From Chloroflexota bacterium (GTDB lineage: Bacteria; Chloroflexota; Dormibacteria; CF-121), in NCBI GenBank assembly GCA_005882045.1, contig VBHO01000147.1, positions 1-43,912 of the forward strand: a stretch of DNA of 43,912 bases, read 5' to 3'. Each line of letters begins with the position of its first letter. Position 1 is the stretch's first letter. Below are positions 23,995-32,517 of the stretch, in pieces. Both the position numbers and the translations under genes were made by a program. The notes beneath the pieces were generated by a model. It did not search any database. It had not been told where the DNA came from and saw only the letters and a list, made by a program, of their open reading frames with translations.

Positions 23995-25974
23995 CTAAGC
24001 CGCCTTGTAGCGGCTGAGTTCTGTTTCGAGCTGCTGGATGCGGAAGAGCAGTTGGTTGATATAGCGCTCGCGGCCCATCAGGCGGGTGTTCATCGAGGCG
24101 GTCGCCTGCAGCTGTTCCTTGACCCGGTCCCAACGCCGGACGTTCTGGATCGCGACCGACGCCTGCTCCGCAAAGGCCTTCAGCTGCTCGAGGTCGCCAG
24201 CGGGGATCGGATCCAGGTTGTCGCGATAGACATTGAGCACGCCGCTCACCTCGTCTGAGACCTCGACCTCGGAGCGACTGAGCAGCGCGCCGTCATCGGT
24301 CGCATCCTGTTCGCGCAGCGAGCCGCATAGCACCGAGGCGATCATCGAGAGACCCGCAGTCTCGACGGTCTCGACCAGGTTCGGCGGCAGCATTTCCCGC
24401 ATCAGCGAGACCCAGGGCTTGCCGGTGCGCATCACGTCACCGGCGGCCGGCGCACCCCAGGCGATCCGTTGGCTGATGATGACCTCCGCCACACCTTGCG
24501 AGCCCGCGACTTCCAGCTCCAGGCTCTTCGGATTGCGCAGGGCGAGCAACGCGGCGTTGCCACCAATCAGTTCTTTGGCGCTGGAGAGCACGAACTCGAC
24601 CAGCTGCTTGCTGTCATTGGCGACCGACAGCTCCCGGGCCTTTCGAACGAGGGTCGTCAGGCGGTCCTCCCGCTGCTTGAGCAGGTCGACCAGACGGGCG
24701 TTGATCAAGGCATTGGCGGCGTCGGTCGCGACACGTGCCAGGTTGCGCAGGTCGTGCTCCGTGAACGGATCACTCGCCGCGCGCGCCAGCGTCAGCACCC
24801 CCAAGCCTTCTTTGTCGGCGAGCAGCGGGACGGCGATGAAGGATCGGGGCTGATGCTTCGGGTCAGACGCTTTGAAACGCGAGTCGGACCGGCTGTCGCG
24901 GACCAGCACCGGTTCGCGATGCGACAACGCCCAGCCGGCGATGCCTTCGCCGACTTTGAAGCGTGACATCTCGCTGATCGCGATCGGGCTGTTGCGCGCC
25001 GCCTCGACCTTGAGCTCTTCCTGGAGGTGATCCACCAGCGCAAGCGTCCCGCGCTCGAAGCGCACCAGCTCGGACGCGGCATCGAGGACGCCGTCGAGGA
25101 CGGTGCGCCATTCCACGGAGGACGACAGCCGCTGGGCCGCCTTGATGGTGGCCTGCGAGCTTTTCAAGGCTTGCTCGGCCTCCGCCAGCTGGGCGCGCGC
25201 CACGTCCCAGCGTGCCGAAAGCGCGTCGAACTCCAGTTGAACGCGGTGGTGAGCGGCCTGGTTTTCGAGCGCACGCTCGAGGTCAGCCCGCATTCCGTCG
25301 CTGGCTCGTTTGGCGGCTTCGACTTCGGCGCGTAGGCGATTGGAACGCGCTTCGACGGTTTCGTGCTCCACCTTGAGCGCCGCGACCTCGGCGTCGCGGG
25401 CCGCGATCGTCGCGTGGGCGCTGGCGAGCTCGCCCGCGAGACGGTCACGCTCGACGCTGGCCGTGGCTTGGCTGCGAGTTGCTTCCGACAGGCGGGCGGT
25501 CAGGTCCTGCCGCTCGCGATCGAGGGTCTCATAGGCGGTCTGGAGGGTGGCGTGCTTGGCGGCGACGTGCTCGAGCTCCTGGACCCGCCGGGCATGTTGC
25601 TCGGCGAGCGTCCGTTGTTCGGCGATTTCAGCCTCGAGCGCGGTCGCCCGGCCCCGATGCCGGCCGAGTTCCTGCTCGGTCTGCTCGAGCAACTTCTGGT
25701 TCCGCTCCAGCACCCGACCCTGTTGACGATGGGCCTTGAGCAACTCGGCGAGGTCCAGCCGCAAGCGTGCCTGGGTGGTGCCGGCCTCGTCCAGCTGGGC
25801 TTCGAGGGAGCGGTCTGAGGTCTGGGCGTCGGAAGACCGCCTGGAGGAGGTCGATGGTGTTGGGGCGCTCGACGGGATCGCGCGCGGCGCGGGCGTTTTG
25901 TCCGCCGCTGAGTGCGCTGGAGCCGCCGGTTTATCGGCGGGTTTCTGCCGACGAGAGAAGGACCACTTTGACAT
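23995..25974 (-). CDS. Coiled-coil protein with two C-terminal GAF domains
   Basis: 659 residues. Residues 1-60 disordered (Ala/Pro/Ser-rich), about 60-285 a long coiled coil with heptads (LELLEQTEQELGRHRGRATA, ERQDLTARLSEATRSQ), about 290-435 a GAF domain (FKVGEGIAGWALSHREPVLV, FIAVPLLADKEGLGVLTLAR), about 450-620 a second, less typical GAF domain, ending in a coil. No histidine kinase or output domain, so it is a sensor/scaffold only. It begins four bases after the TadA stop, so they are co-transcribed. Its GAF is of the same type as in the histidine kinase at 28270, suggesting shared signals. Confidence 0.8.
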   Translation of the reverse strand: MSKWSFSRRQKPADKPAAPAHSAADKTPAPRAIPSSAPTPSTSSRRSSDAQTSDRSLEAQLDEAGTTQARLRLDLAELLKAHRQQGRVLERNQKLLEQTEQELGRHRGRATALEAEIAEQRTLAEQHARRVQELEHVAAKHATLQTAYETLDRERQDLTARLSEATRSQATASVERDRLAGELASAHATIAARDAEVAALKVEHETVEARSNRLRAEVEAAKRASDGMRADLERALENQAAHHRVQLEFDALSARWDVARAQLAEAEQALKSSQATIKAAQRLSSSVEWRTVLDGVLDAASELVRFERGTLALVDHLQEELKVEAARNSPIAISEMSRFKVGEGIAGWALSHREPVLVRDSRSDSRFKASDPKHQPRSFIAVPLLADKEGLGVLTLARAASDPFTEHDLRNLARVATDAANALINARLVDLLKQREDRLTTLVRKARELSVANDSKQLVEFVLSSAKELIGGNAALLALRNPKSLELEVAGSQGVAEVIISQRIAWGAPAAGDVMRTGKPWVSLMREMLPPNLVETVETAGLSMIASVLCGSLREQDATDDGALLSRSEVEVSDEVSGVLNVYRDNLDPIPAGDLEQLKAFAEQASVAIQNVRRWDRVKEQLQATASMNTRLMGRERYINQLLFRIQQLETELSRYKAA

Positions 25975-25977
25975 CCG

Positions 25978-27423
25978 TCACTCCGCCGTGGCGCGTAGCG
26001 CCGCGTCGGCGGCCGCTGCTGACTGCCCCTCGATGACCTGGAGGCCGGTCTTGCCGAAGACTTCGATCGGGAAGTCTTCTCCGTTGGCCTTGAGCCGGGG
26101 CAGCAACTTGGGCAGCACGCCGGTCCAGCGGAAGGCGCCGAGGACGTTGCCCTCTTCGTCGATGCCGGTCTGGTCGAAGACGCAGATGTCCTGCAGCTGG
26201 ATGACGTTGGCGGCGATCCCGGTGATCTCGGAGATGTGGGTGACGACCCGGCGGCCGTCGCGCAGACGGGCCTGCTGCACGAAGAGCGTGATGCCGCCCA
26301 CGATCTGCTCGCGAATCGCCTGGAAGGGCAGGTCAGACCCGCCCATGATGACCATGGTCTCGATCCGGTTAAGGGCGTCCTTCGGGCTGTTGGCGTGCAC
26401 CGTGGTCATGCTGCCGTCGTGGCCGGTGTTCATCGCCTGCAGCATGTCCAGCGTTTCGGCGGCGCGGCACTCGCCGACGACGATGCGGTCGGGCCGCATG
26501 CGCAGAGCATTCACCACGAGGTCGCGGATCGCGACCGCGCCGCGGCCTTCGACGTTGGCGCTGCGCGCTTCCAGGGTGACCAGGTTGCGCTGCCGGAGCT
26601 GCAGCTCGGCGGTATCCTCGACCGTCACGACCCGCTCGGTGTCCGGGATGAAGTTCGACAGCACGTTGAGGGTGGTCGTCTTGCCGGAGCCGGTGCCGCC
26701 GCTGACGACCATCGAGATTCGCGAGCGCACGCAGGCGCGGATGAAGTCCGCCATTTCTTTGTTGAGCGTGCCGAAGTTGACGAGGTCCGATACCTTGTAC
26801 GGCACCCGCGAGAACTTTCGGATCGTGATGCTCGAGCCCTGCACCGCCAGCGGCGGGATCACGATGTTGACGCGCGAGCCGTCGGGAAGGCGGGCATCGA
26901 CCATGGGCGACGATTCGTCGACCCGGCGACCGATGCGGGCGACGATCCGATCGATGACCCGGCGAAGCTGACGCTCGTCCTCGAAGACCAGCTCGGACTG
27001 CCCGAGACGGCCGCGGCGCTCGGCGAAAATCGTCTTCGGTCCGTTGACCATGATTTCGCTGACCTCCGGGTCTTCCAGCAGCGACTCCAGCGGGCCCAGA
27101 CCCAGGGTGTCGTGCATGATCAGCTCGGCAAGCTCTTCCCGGTCGTGCTTGGTGAGCTTGAGGTTGGTCTCCTGGCAATACTCGTCGACGAGTTCGGCGA
27201 TGCGGCGCTGCACCATGTCGGCGCTGGCGGTGTCCGAGTTGCCGCCGAGCGCGGTGATCAGGCGCTCGTGGACGGCCTTCTTGATGCGATCGATATTGGG
27301 AACGCGCGCCGCAATGTTCTGAGGCTTGACGGTCAGACTGGACAGGCTCGCCGGCGCACCCGGTTCCCCACCCTGGGGCTTCTCGGGAAGCTTGCCTTTG
27401 TTGAGCTTGTCAACGAGCAGCAT
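25978..27423 (-). CDS. tadA: TadA/CpaF-type secretion ATPase
   Basis: 481 residues. Pilus/secretion hexameric ATPase of the TadA/CpaF type: a N-terminal region with PNIDRIKKAVHERLITALGG, the catalytic core with Walker A VVSGGTGSGKTTTLNVLSNF, Asp box region RIVVGECRAAETLDMLQAMN and GHDGSMTTVHANSPKDALNR (His box). Start ATG 27423 has GGAGGA upstream. No other Tad genes (TadB, TadC, prepilin, prepilin peptidase) occur within 43.9 kb, so this is an orphan ATPase, unlike the usual multi-gene loci. The preceding 169-base leader is rich in hairpins. Confidence 0.9.
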   Translation of the reverse strand: MLLVDKLNKGKLPEKPQGGEPGAPASLSSLTVKPQNIAARVPNIDRIKKAVHERLITALGGNSDTASADMVQRRIAELVDEYCQETNLKLTKHDREELAELIMHDTLGLGPLESLLEDPEVSEIMVNGPKTIFAERRGRLGQSELVFEDERQLRRVIDRIVARIGRRVDESSPMVDARLPDGSRVNIVIPPLAVQGSSITIRKFSRVPYKVSDLVNFGTLNKEMADFIRACVRSRISMVVSGGTGSGKTTTLNVLSNFIPDTERVVTVEDTAELQLRQRNLVTLEARSANVEGRGAVAIRDLVVNALRMRPDRIVVGECRAAETLDMLQAMNTGHDGSMTTVHANSPKDALNRIETMVIMGGSDLPFQAIREQIVGGITLFVQQARLRDGRRVVTHISEITGIAANVIQLQDICVFDQTGIDEEGNVLGAFRWTGVLPKLLPRLKANGEDFPIEVFGKTGLQVIEGQSAAAADAALRATAE

Positions 27424-27480
27424 GCAGTCCTCCTGGATTCATAAAGACAGCGACAACGTCGCATCGGGAGCGTAGCCTGC

Positions 27481-27578
27481 GCCGGCCCCCCGGCTTATCT
27501 GCCAGTCAGCCCAGCTTTGGGCCGAACGGCGGATACCCGGCGCAAGCGGCTCCGTAAGGGAAACGTGAGTTTGCGCCG
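27481..27578 (-). promoter_or_regulatory. Structured leader upstream of tadA (three hairpins)
   Basis: Minus strand, 5' to 3': a long hairpin with an 8-bp outer stem CGGCGCAA/TTGCGCCG (27578..27571 with 27545..27538) and an inner 6-bp stem with one bulged A; GCCCA/TGGGC with a 4-base loop (27522..27509); GCCGG/CCGGC with a 4-base loop (27494..27481). They occupy most of the 169-base gap between the response regulator stop (27593) and tadA. The first could terminate the regulator operon; together they look like a possible regulatory RNA. No known riboswitch class was recognised. Confidence 0.4.
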
Positions 27579-27592
27579 ATTCCGGCATGGCT

Positions 27593-28273
27593 TTAGCTGG
27601 CTTTGCGTTCGGGGAAGCCGTCGTCGAGGAGGCCGTGCTGGGTCGCCCAAACGGCAGCCTGGGCGCGGGAGCTTAGATTCAGCTTGCTCAGGATGTTCGA
27701 GATGTGATGCTTGACCGTCTTGTCCGAGAGAAAGAGATCGGCGGCGATCTGCTTGTTAGTCTTCCCCTGGGCGGCCAGCCGCAGGACGCGCTTTTCCTGG
27801 TCGGATAGCGCCGCACGGACGACCTCGTCGGAGCTGGCGGCCATCTTCCGGATCCGCTCGAGCACCTTGCGCGTCACCTCCGGGTCGAGCAGCGAACGGC
27901 CATCAGCCACCGAGATCACGGCGTCGATCAATGCCGCTTTGTTGATCTCTTTCAGTAAGTAGCCGGAGGCGCCGGCCATGATCGACTCGTAGACCGCGTC
28001 CTCGTCCGCGAACGACGTCAGCATGATGACTTTGCTGCCCAGGTTGCGTCCCAGGATCTCGCGGCAGGCGTCGATCCCGCTGCCGCCCGGCATCCGGACG
28101 TCGAGCAGCACCACGTCGGGACGCAGCAGCGCCGCCTGATAGACCGCATCCTGCGGCGAGGCGGCCTCACCGACCACGCGGATTCGCGGATCGGACTCGA
28201 GAATGGTGCGCAGCCCAAGCCGGATCATCTCGTGATCGTCGGCGATCAGCAGACGAACCGTCCCGGTGCTCAT
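27593..28273 (-). CDS. NarL/DevR-type response regulator
   Basis: 226 residues. Receiver domain (IADDHEMIRLGLRTIL; phosphoacceptor Asp58 in VVLLDVRMPGGSGID; Lys in GYLLKEINKAAL), then a LuxR-type HTH (SDQEKRVLRLAAQGKTNKQI, DKTVKHHISNILSKLNLSSR). It shares four bases with the stop of the upstream kinase gene (28270..28273), which is its cognate sensor. Similar to DevR/DosR in layout. Likely dimeric transcription factor; target genes unknown, but the tadA operon is immediately downstream. Confidence 0.9.
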   Translation of the reverse strand: MSTGTVRLLIADDHEMIRLGLRTILESDPRIRVVGEAASPQDAVYQAALLRPDVVLLDVRMPGGSGIDACREILGRNLGSKVIMLTSFADEDAVYESIMAGASGYLLKEINKAALIDAVISVADGRSLLDPEVTRKVLERIRKMAASSDEVVRAALSDQEKRVLRLAAQGKTNKQIAADLFLSDKTVKHHISNILSKLNLSSRAQAAVWATQHGLLDDGFPERKAS

Positions 28274-29985
28274 CGGCGGTATGGAAACACCGCCTCCAGA
28301 CGGGTGCCGGCGCCGGGGGCACTCTCCAGCGTCAGCGTGGCGCCCAGCTCGTGCACGCGCTCCTCGATGTTGGGCAGCCCCCGACCGCGCTCGATCCCTG
28401 GCGTGGGCCGAGCGTCGACATCGAAGCCCTTGCCGTCATCCTCGATGACCAGCATGGCCGCCTCGGCGCCAAAGTTGAGCGAGAGGTTGGCGTGCGTGGC
28501 GTCCGCGTGCTTGTAAACGTTGGCGAGCGTCTCCTGGATGATGCGAAAGAGCGCGATCGAAATCTCCGGCGAGAGCTCCTCGCTTGGCGAGGCCCCCACC
28601 TCGACCTGGACCGGGATGCCGGTCGCCTCCTGAAAGTGCGTGCACAGATCGGCCACCCACTGGCCGATCTCCTTCTCTTTCATGATGATCGGGCGCAGCT
28701 GGTAGATGAAGGTCCGCATCTCGGAGAGGACATGGTTCAACTGCTGGATCGAGCCGCTCAACACCGGCGGCACTGCATCGGGCTGGCTGACCGCCAAGTC
28801 ACGCGCGTGCTCGAGCTGGAGCCCGAGCGCGTAGACGTACTGGACGAGCCCGTCGTGCATGTCACGAGCGATCCGGTTGCGCTCGGACACCACCGCCATC
28901 TCGTTCTGCTGGTCCTGGACGCGGGCTTGCAGCCGGAGTCGTTCCATCCCCAACGCCACCTGGCGGCCGATCTCGTCCAGCAGCTCGAGCTCGGATGGGG
29001 TGAGGCGGTCGGCATCGGCGAAGCCGACCAGCAGCGCGGCCGTCATCCGTCCCTGCCAGCGAACCGGGACCGCGGCGACCGCTTGCGCGTCGCTGTGCGA
29101 CCAGAAGGCGTCGTCGAGCAGTGACGGCCGGGTCGTGCGCAGCAGCACGAGGGGCCGCACCGACTCCGCGAGGCCGGCCATCATCGGCAGCGCGCCAACG
29201 GGCTGGCTGCGAAGTGACTCGAGACCGAAGGCCGGCGGATCTGAGGCATCGAAGGCCGCCTCGATGATCTCGCCTTCCTCGTCCGGCAGGATGACGGCGG
29301 CGGCAGTGGCTCGCATGGCAAAGGCCACCTGTTTAACGGCCCGCTGCAGCAATTCCGGCGTGGTGACGGCCTCGCTGCCGGCTTGAGCCGTGGCGAGCAG
29401 CGCTTCCGCCCGGCGCCGGGAGGCGCGCTCGGTTTCGAACAGCCGGGCATGATCGATGGCCACCGCCGCCTGGGTGGCGATCGCCTCGACCAGCTTCTGA
29501 TGCTCGGGGCCGAAGGGCTCGCGGGCGGCCCGAACCAGGACCAACGCCCCCAGCAGGTTCTCCTGCGCGCGCAGGGGGGCGGCCAGCACCGTCTTGGACC
29601 GGCGTTCTGCACCGGTCACCTTGTAACGGGCATCCTTGGACGAGTCCGCAATCACGGCGGTGGCGCCGTGGCGAACCACCCAGCCGACCACACCCTCCCC
29701 AACCTTGAAGCTCTTGACTTCTTTGAGGGCGACCGGCACGCCGAGGGCGGCTTTGACATGGAGCTCGGTACGCGAGTCGTCCAACAGAAAGATGGTGGCC
29801 GCATCGAAGGCGACCAGCGCGTTCATGCGCTCGAGGACGTCCTTGAGGGTGCGATCGAGATCGAGCGAGCTGCTGAGCGCGGCGCTGACCTGCGTCAGCA
29901 GCCGGTACGACGGCGCCGGTGTTGGACTGCCGCCGGAAATTACCTTGAGCCGGCTCGCGTCCATCTTGCGCGCGCGCTCGGTCAT
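28270..29985 (-). CDS. GAF-GAF sensor histidine kinase (DevS/HPK7-like)
   Basis: 571 residues. Two GAF domains (about 20-180 and about 190-345; the first has SFKVGEGVVGWVVRHGATAV and TVLAAPLRAQENLLGALVLV), a HisKA_3 dimerisation domain with phosphoacceptor His377 in RNRIARDMHDGLVQYVYALG, and a HATPase domain (IIQETLANVYKHADATHANL, IEDDGKGFD, RGLPNIEERVHELGATLTLE). No membrane segment: a soluble sensor, like DevS. Start ATG 29985; a second Met (29964) is possible. No SD and no clear -10 were seen. Overlaps its response regulator by four bases. Confidence 0.9.
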   Translation of the reverse strand: MTERARKMDASRLKVISGGSPTPAPSYRLLTQVSAALSSSLDLDRTLKDVLERMNALVAFDAATIFLLDDSRTELHVKAALGVPVALKEVKSFKVGEGVVGWVVRHGATAVIADSSKDARYKVTGAERRSKTVLAAPLRAQENLLGALVLVRAAREPFGPEHQKLVEAIATQAAVAIDHARLFETERASRRRAEALLATAQAGSEAVTTPELLQRAVKQVAFAMRATAAAVILPDEEGEIIEAAFDASDPPAFGLESLRSQPVGALPMMAGLAESVRPLVLLRTTRPSLLDDAFWSHSDAQAVAAVPVRWQGRMTAALLVGFADADRLTPSELELLDEIGRQVALGMERLRLQARVQDQQNEMAVVSERNRIARDMHDGLVQYVYALGLQLEHARDLAVSQPDAVPPVLSGSIQQLNHVLSEMRTFIYQLRPIIMKEKEIGQWVADLCTHFQEATGIPVQVEVGASPSEELSPEISIALFRIIQETLANVYKHADATHANLSLNFGAEAAMLVIEDDGKGFDVDARPTPGIERGRGLPNIEERVHELGATLTLESAPGAGTRLEAVFPYRR

Positions 29986-30078
29986 GCGAGTGCGACGTTT
30001 GGCCGGCCGCTTTCCAGCGGAGCGGCGTCACCAGATCGTCACGAATTCGGCCCTTACGACTCTTTAAGAACCTCCCGA

Positions 30079-30084
30079 TAGACT
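30079..30084 (+). promoter_or_regulatory. Putative leaderless -10 element of the TPR/CAP lipoprotein gene
   Basis: TAGACT, six bases, then GTG 30091, with no SD. Confidence 0.5.
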
Positions 30085-30090
30085 GACCCC

Positions 30091-31983
30091 GTGAGGCGGC
30101 GGGGCGGCGCGATCCTTCTTCTTGCTGTCCTGCTGGCCGCCTGCGACCCGGTCGCAGCCAAGCCCAGCGCTCCGAGCGCCGAATCGGCGCTGGCCCTCAT
30201 GTTTCAGAACAGATATGCAGCGGCCACCAGCCAGCTGCAGGATCTGATCAAGGCGCATCCGCAGGACGCCAAAGACCACGCCGCCTATGCGCTGGTCCTC
30301 AATTACCAGACCAAGCAAAAGGCCGCGCTCGACGAAGCCAAGAAAGCCCAGACCATCGCTCCCCATGACGGCTTCGTGCTGACCATCCTGACCCGGGTCG
30401 AAGACTGGAACGACGACATCCAGTCGGCCGCCCGGGACGGGGCCGCGGCCGTCAAGGCGGCGCCCAAGTCGACCCTGGCCCACGTCTTCTACGCGGAAGC
30501 CCTCGCCGATGTCGGCCAGTACGCCGACGCCCAGACCCACCTGGCGAAAGGCGCGGACCTGGCCAAAAAGGGGTCCGACTATGACAAGGCGGAGGTCGAG
30601 CGCAACTGGGCCAACTACTACCGCGACAAGAAGGACTACCCGCAGGCGCTCGCGCATCTCAAGCTGGCGGCGGGCGCGCAGCCGAAATGGGTGGAGCGGC
30701 TGCTCGAATTGGCGCGATTTTCCATCGCCCGTCAGGATCTGACTGGCGCGACCCAGTTCCTGGAGCGAGCTGCGACCCTGTCACCGGATGACGCCGGACT
30801 GCGCGAGCAACTGGGCGAGGTCGCGCTATTCGCGCAGGACTACGACGTCGCCAAGAGCGCCTACCAGGCAGCCCTGCAGCTCCAGCCGCGCAGCGCCCTC
30901 GACCTCAAGTTGCTGGGCGACATCGCGGTCGCCAAGGACAAGGATCCGACCACGGCCATTCGGGATGAGCGCGCCGCGATCGCGGCGGAACCGACCGACC
31001 AGGAGGCGGGCGCGTACCTGGTCGCGGTGCTTCGCTATCTGAACAAGGACGAGACCGCCGCGGCAAAGGCGGCCATGGAGACGGTGGCCCCCAGCGGCGT
31101 GGGCGCCGCACCTGCCGCGACCTACGTCGATCTCGACAAGGCGGCGGTCGACCGGCAGGCTCTCGCACTGGCAACGGTGAACCGCTACCGGCGCTTAGCC
31201 GGGTTGGGACCGGTGACCAGCTCGACGGTCATTCACCAGTCGGGGCTGGCCCACGCCTTCTACACCTTCTTCAATGGGGCGCTGGCCAGCATCCGCGACC
31301 TCGGCATTCACAAGGAGGAGGCGAGCGGCCAGGGCTACATCGGGGACAACGTGCTGACGCGCGCGCAACATTTTGGCTACCCGCAGCGGTCGATGGCGGA
31401 AGTCATCACCCACCGCACCGACCCTGCGGCCGCGGTCAGCGACTGGATCGATTCCGTGTATCACCGCTTCCCGCTGCTCCGGGCGGACCTCCTGGAGCTC
31501 GGTTACGGCGACGCCTACCTGGGACCGATGACGGTCCAGGTGATGGACATGTCGTACCGGGAGACCGCCAGTGGCCGCGTCATCCTCTATCCAGCCGACA
31601 ACCAGGTCAACGTGCCGACCGCCTTCAACGGCAACGAAATCCCGGATCCCGCGCCCAACGCCAGCTACCCGATTGGCTATCCGGTCTCCGCCACCTTCGA
31701 CCGCAATGCGCGGGTCACGATCACGGCCTTTCACCTGCGCGATCCATCGGGCACCGAGCTGCCGGGCACCTCGCTGCAACCGGGCAACGAAACCGAGAAT
31801 TCCTTCGCCTTCCTCGCCAACGTGCCCCTGCAGGCGGGGACCACCTACACCGCCGAGCTGACCTATACCCTCAACGGGATCGCTGGTCGAAGGCTCTGGC
31901 ACTTCTCGACGACGGCCGGTCCGAGCCCAACCCCTCAATCCCAGACCGCTGCCGCCGAGCTCAGCTCCCCTCGGGTCTGGTGA
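30091..31983 (+). CDS. Lipoprotein with TPR repeats and a CAP/SCP-like domain
   Basis: 630 residues. Signal peptide ends in LLAAC (lipid-attached Cys18). About 25-340: tetratricopeptide-like repeats (FQNRYAAATSQLQDLIKAHP, YRDKKDYPQALAHLKLAAGA, QQ-type helices). About 350-480: a CAP/SCP-like domain (LATVNRYRRLAGLGPVTSST, SGLAHAFYTFFNG, DWIDSVYHRFPLLRADLLEL), as in secreted bacterial CAP proteins of unknown activity. About 490-610: a beta-sandwich-like module (YPVSATFDRNARVTITAFHL, TTYTAELTYTLNGIAGRRLW). It is tethered to the outer face of the membrane. GTG start, leaderless. Confidence 0.8.
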   Translation: MRRRGGAILLLAVLLAACDPVAAKPSAPSAESALALMFQNRYAAATSQLQDLIKAHPQDAKDHAAYALVLNYQTKQKAALDEAKKAQTIAPHDGFVLTILTRVEDWNDDIQSAARDGAAAVKAAPKSTLAHVFYAEALADVGQYADAQTHLAKGADLAKKGSDYDKAEVERNWANYYRDKKDYPQALAHLKLAAGAQPKWVERLLELARFSIARQDLTGATQFLERAATLSPDDAGLREQLGEVALFAQDYDVAKSAYQAALQLQPRSALDLKLLGDIAVAKDKDPTTAIRDERAAIAAEPTDQEAGAYLVAVLRYLNKDETAAAKAAMETVAPSGVGAAPAATYVDLDKAAVDRQALALATVNRYRRLAGLGPVTSSTVIHQSGLAHAFYTFFNGALASIRDLGIHKEEASGQGYIGDNVLTRAQHFGYPQRSMAEVITHRTDPAAAVSDWIDSVYHRFPLLRADLLELGYGDAYLGPMTVQVMDMSYRETASGRVILYPADNQVNVPTAFNGNEIPDPAPNASYPIGYPVSATFDRNARVTITAFHLRDPSGTELPGTSLQPGNETENSFAFLANVPLQAGTTYTAELTYTLNGIAGRRLWHFSTTAGPSPTPQSQTAAAELSSPRVW

Positions 31984-32009
31984 GCGCCTTGAACACAGTC
32001 AATACCCGT

Positions 32010-32047
32010 CATCCAACGGGGATGCCAAACTTGGATGCCATCCAAGT
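32010..32047. repeat. Cluster of CATCC/GGATG inverted repeats, incl. a 9+1+9 palindrome
   Basis: CATCC-N5-GGATG (32010..32024), then ACTTGGATG-C-CATCCAAGT (32029..32047, perfect). Located 28-65 bases after the stop at 31983, before the 60-residue membrane protein gene. Four half-sites in 38 bases suggest a protein binding site; the long palindrome could also form a terminator hairpin (8-bp stem, GCC loop). Confidence 0.55.
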
Positions 32048-32168
32048 CGCTGGCTCGCCGAGCGCAAACAGCGCGGCTCAAACCGCCCGAGGGCAAGCCT
32101 TCTCGATTCGAACACTGGCTTGACTGGCGGCTCTCTCCGTATGGTGGGAGCGAAAGGAGGTGGGCCAT

Positions 32169-32351
32169 TTGAGGTCGTCGAGGTTGCGCAGCCAGGCTGG
32201 CGACTCGTCGTCCGCCAGCGTGGTCGCAGTCTTCGCCATGGTCGTTATCGTGCTCATCGTGCTCTTCGCCTGGTATGGGTTCTTTGCCGGCGGGCACTTG
32301 TTTGGCAACGGCGGTGGTAATGGCATCAACGTCACCGTTCATTCGTCTTAG
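32169..32351 (+). CDS. Small single-pass membrane protein (60 residues)
   Basis: Starts TTG 32169 with a very strong SD AAAGGAGGTG nine bases upstream; an in-frame GTG at 32160 overlaps the SD and is less likely. Basic N-terminus, one membrane helix (ASVVAVFAMVVIVLIVLFAW) and a Gly/Asn-rich outer tail (NGGGNGINVTVHSS). No family recognised. Upstream TTGACT (32120) lacks a well-spaced -10. The palindrome cluster at 32010-32047 may control it. Confidence 0.6.
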   Translation: MRSSRLRSQAGDSSSASVVAVFAMVVIVLIVLFAWYGFFAGGHLFGNGGGNGINVTVHSS

Positions 32352-32353
32352 GC

Positions 32354-32517
32354 TCACTGCAAGCTGACGAAGAACGGCTGACTCCAAGCCCGGGCGCCGT
32401 CCGCGCCGATTGCTTCGACGCGAAGGTAACCCTCGTCTCCCCGGATCTCGTATGACCCGGTGCTGGCACTGACGGCGTTCACGACGCGACCGCCGCGGCC
32501 GACGACGACGAAGGCGA
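32354..32517 (-). pseudogene. Remnant of a PHP-type phosphoesterase C-terminus
   Basis: The minus frame ending at 32354 contains LIAFVVVGRGGRVVNAVSAS then EIRGDEGYLRVEAIGADGAR and AWSQPFFVSLQ. This pattern (YLRVE..DGARAWSQPFF) resembles the C-terminal tail of CehA/McbA-like PHP-domain proteins (G.YLRVEV..... AWSNPIF). The similarity begins exactly at the pxpA stop codon (32518); the rest of such a protein (about 300 residues) is missing. Deletion or recombination at the pxpA end is the simplest explanation. Identification is by eye. Confidence 0.4.

Noticed and set aside
27538-27578. c-di-GMP-I (GEMM) riboswitch before tadA
   Set aside because: The gap lacks the GGCAAACC / GACGCAAAGC core elements; only general hairpin structure is supported.
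27517-27714. Plus-strand ORF in the response-regulator/tadA gap
   Set aside because: Runs antisense into the regulator gene and has no SD; explained by the hairpin-rich leader.
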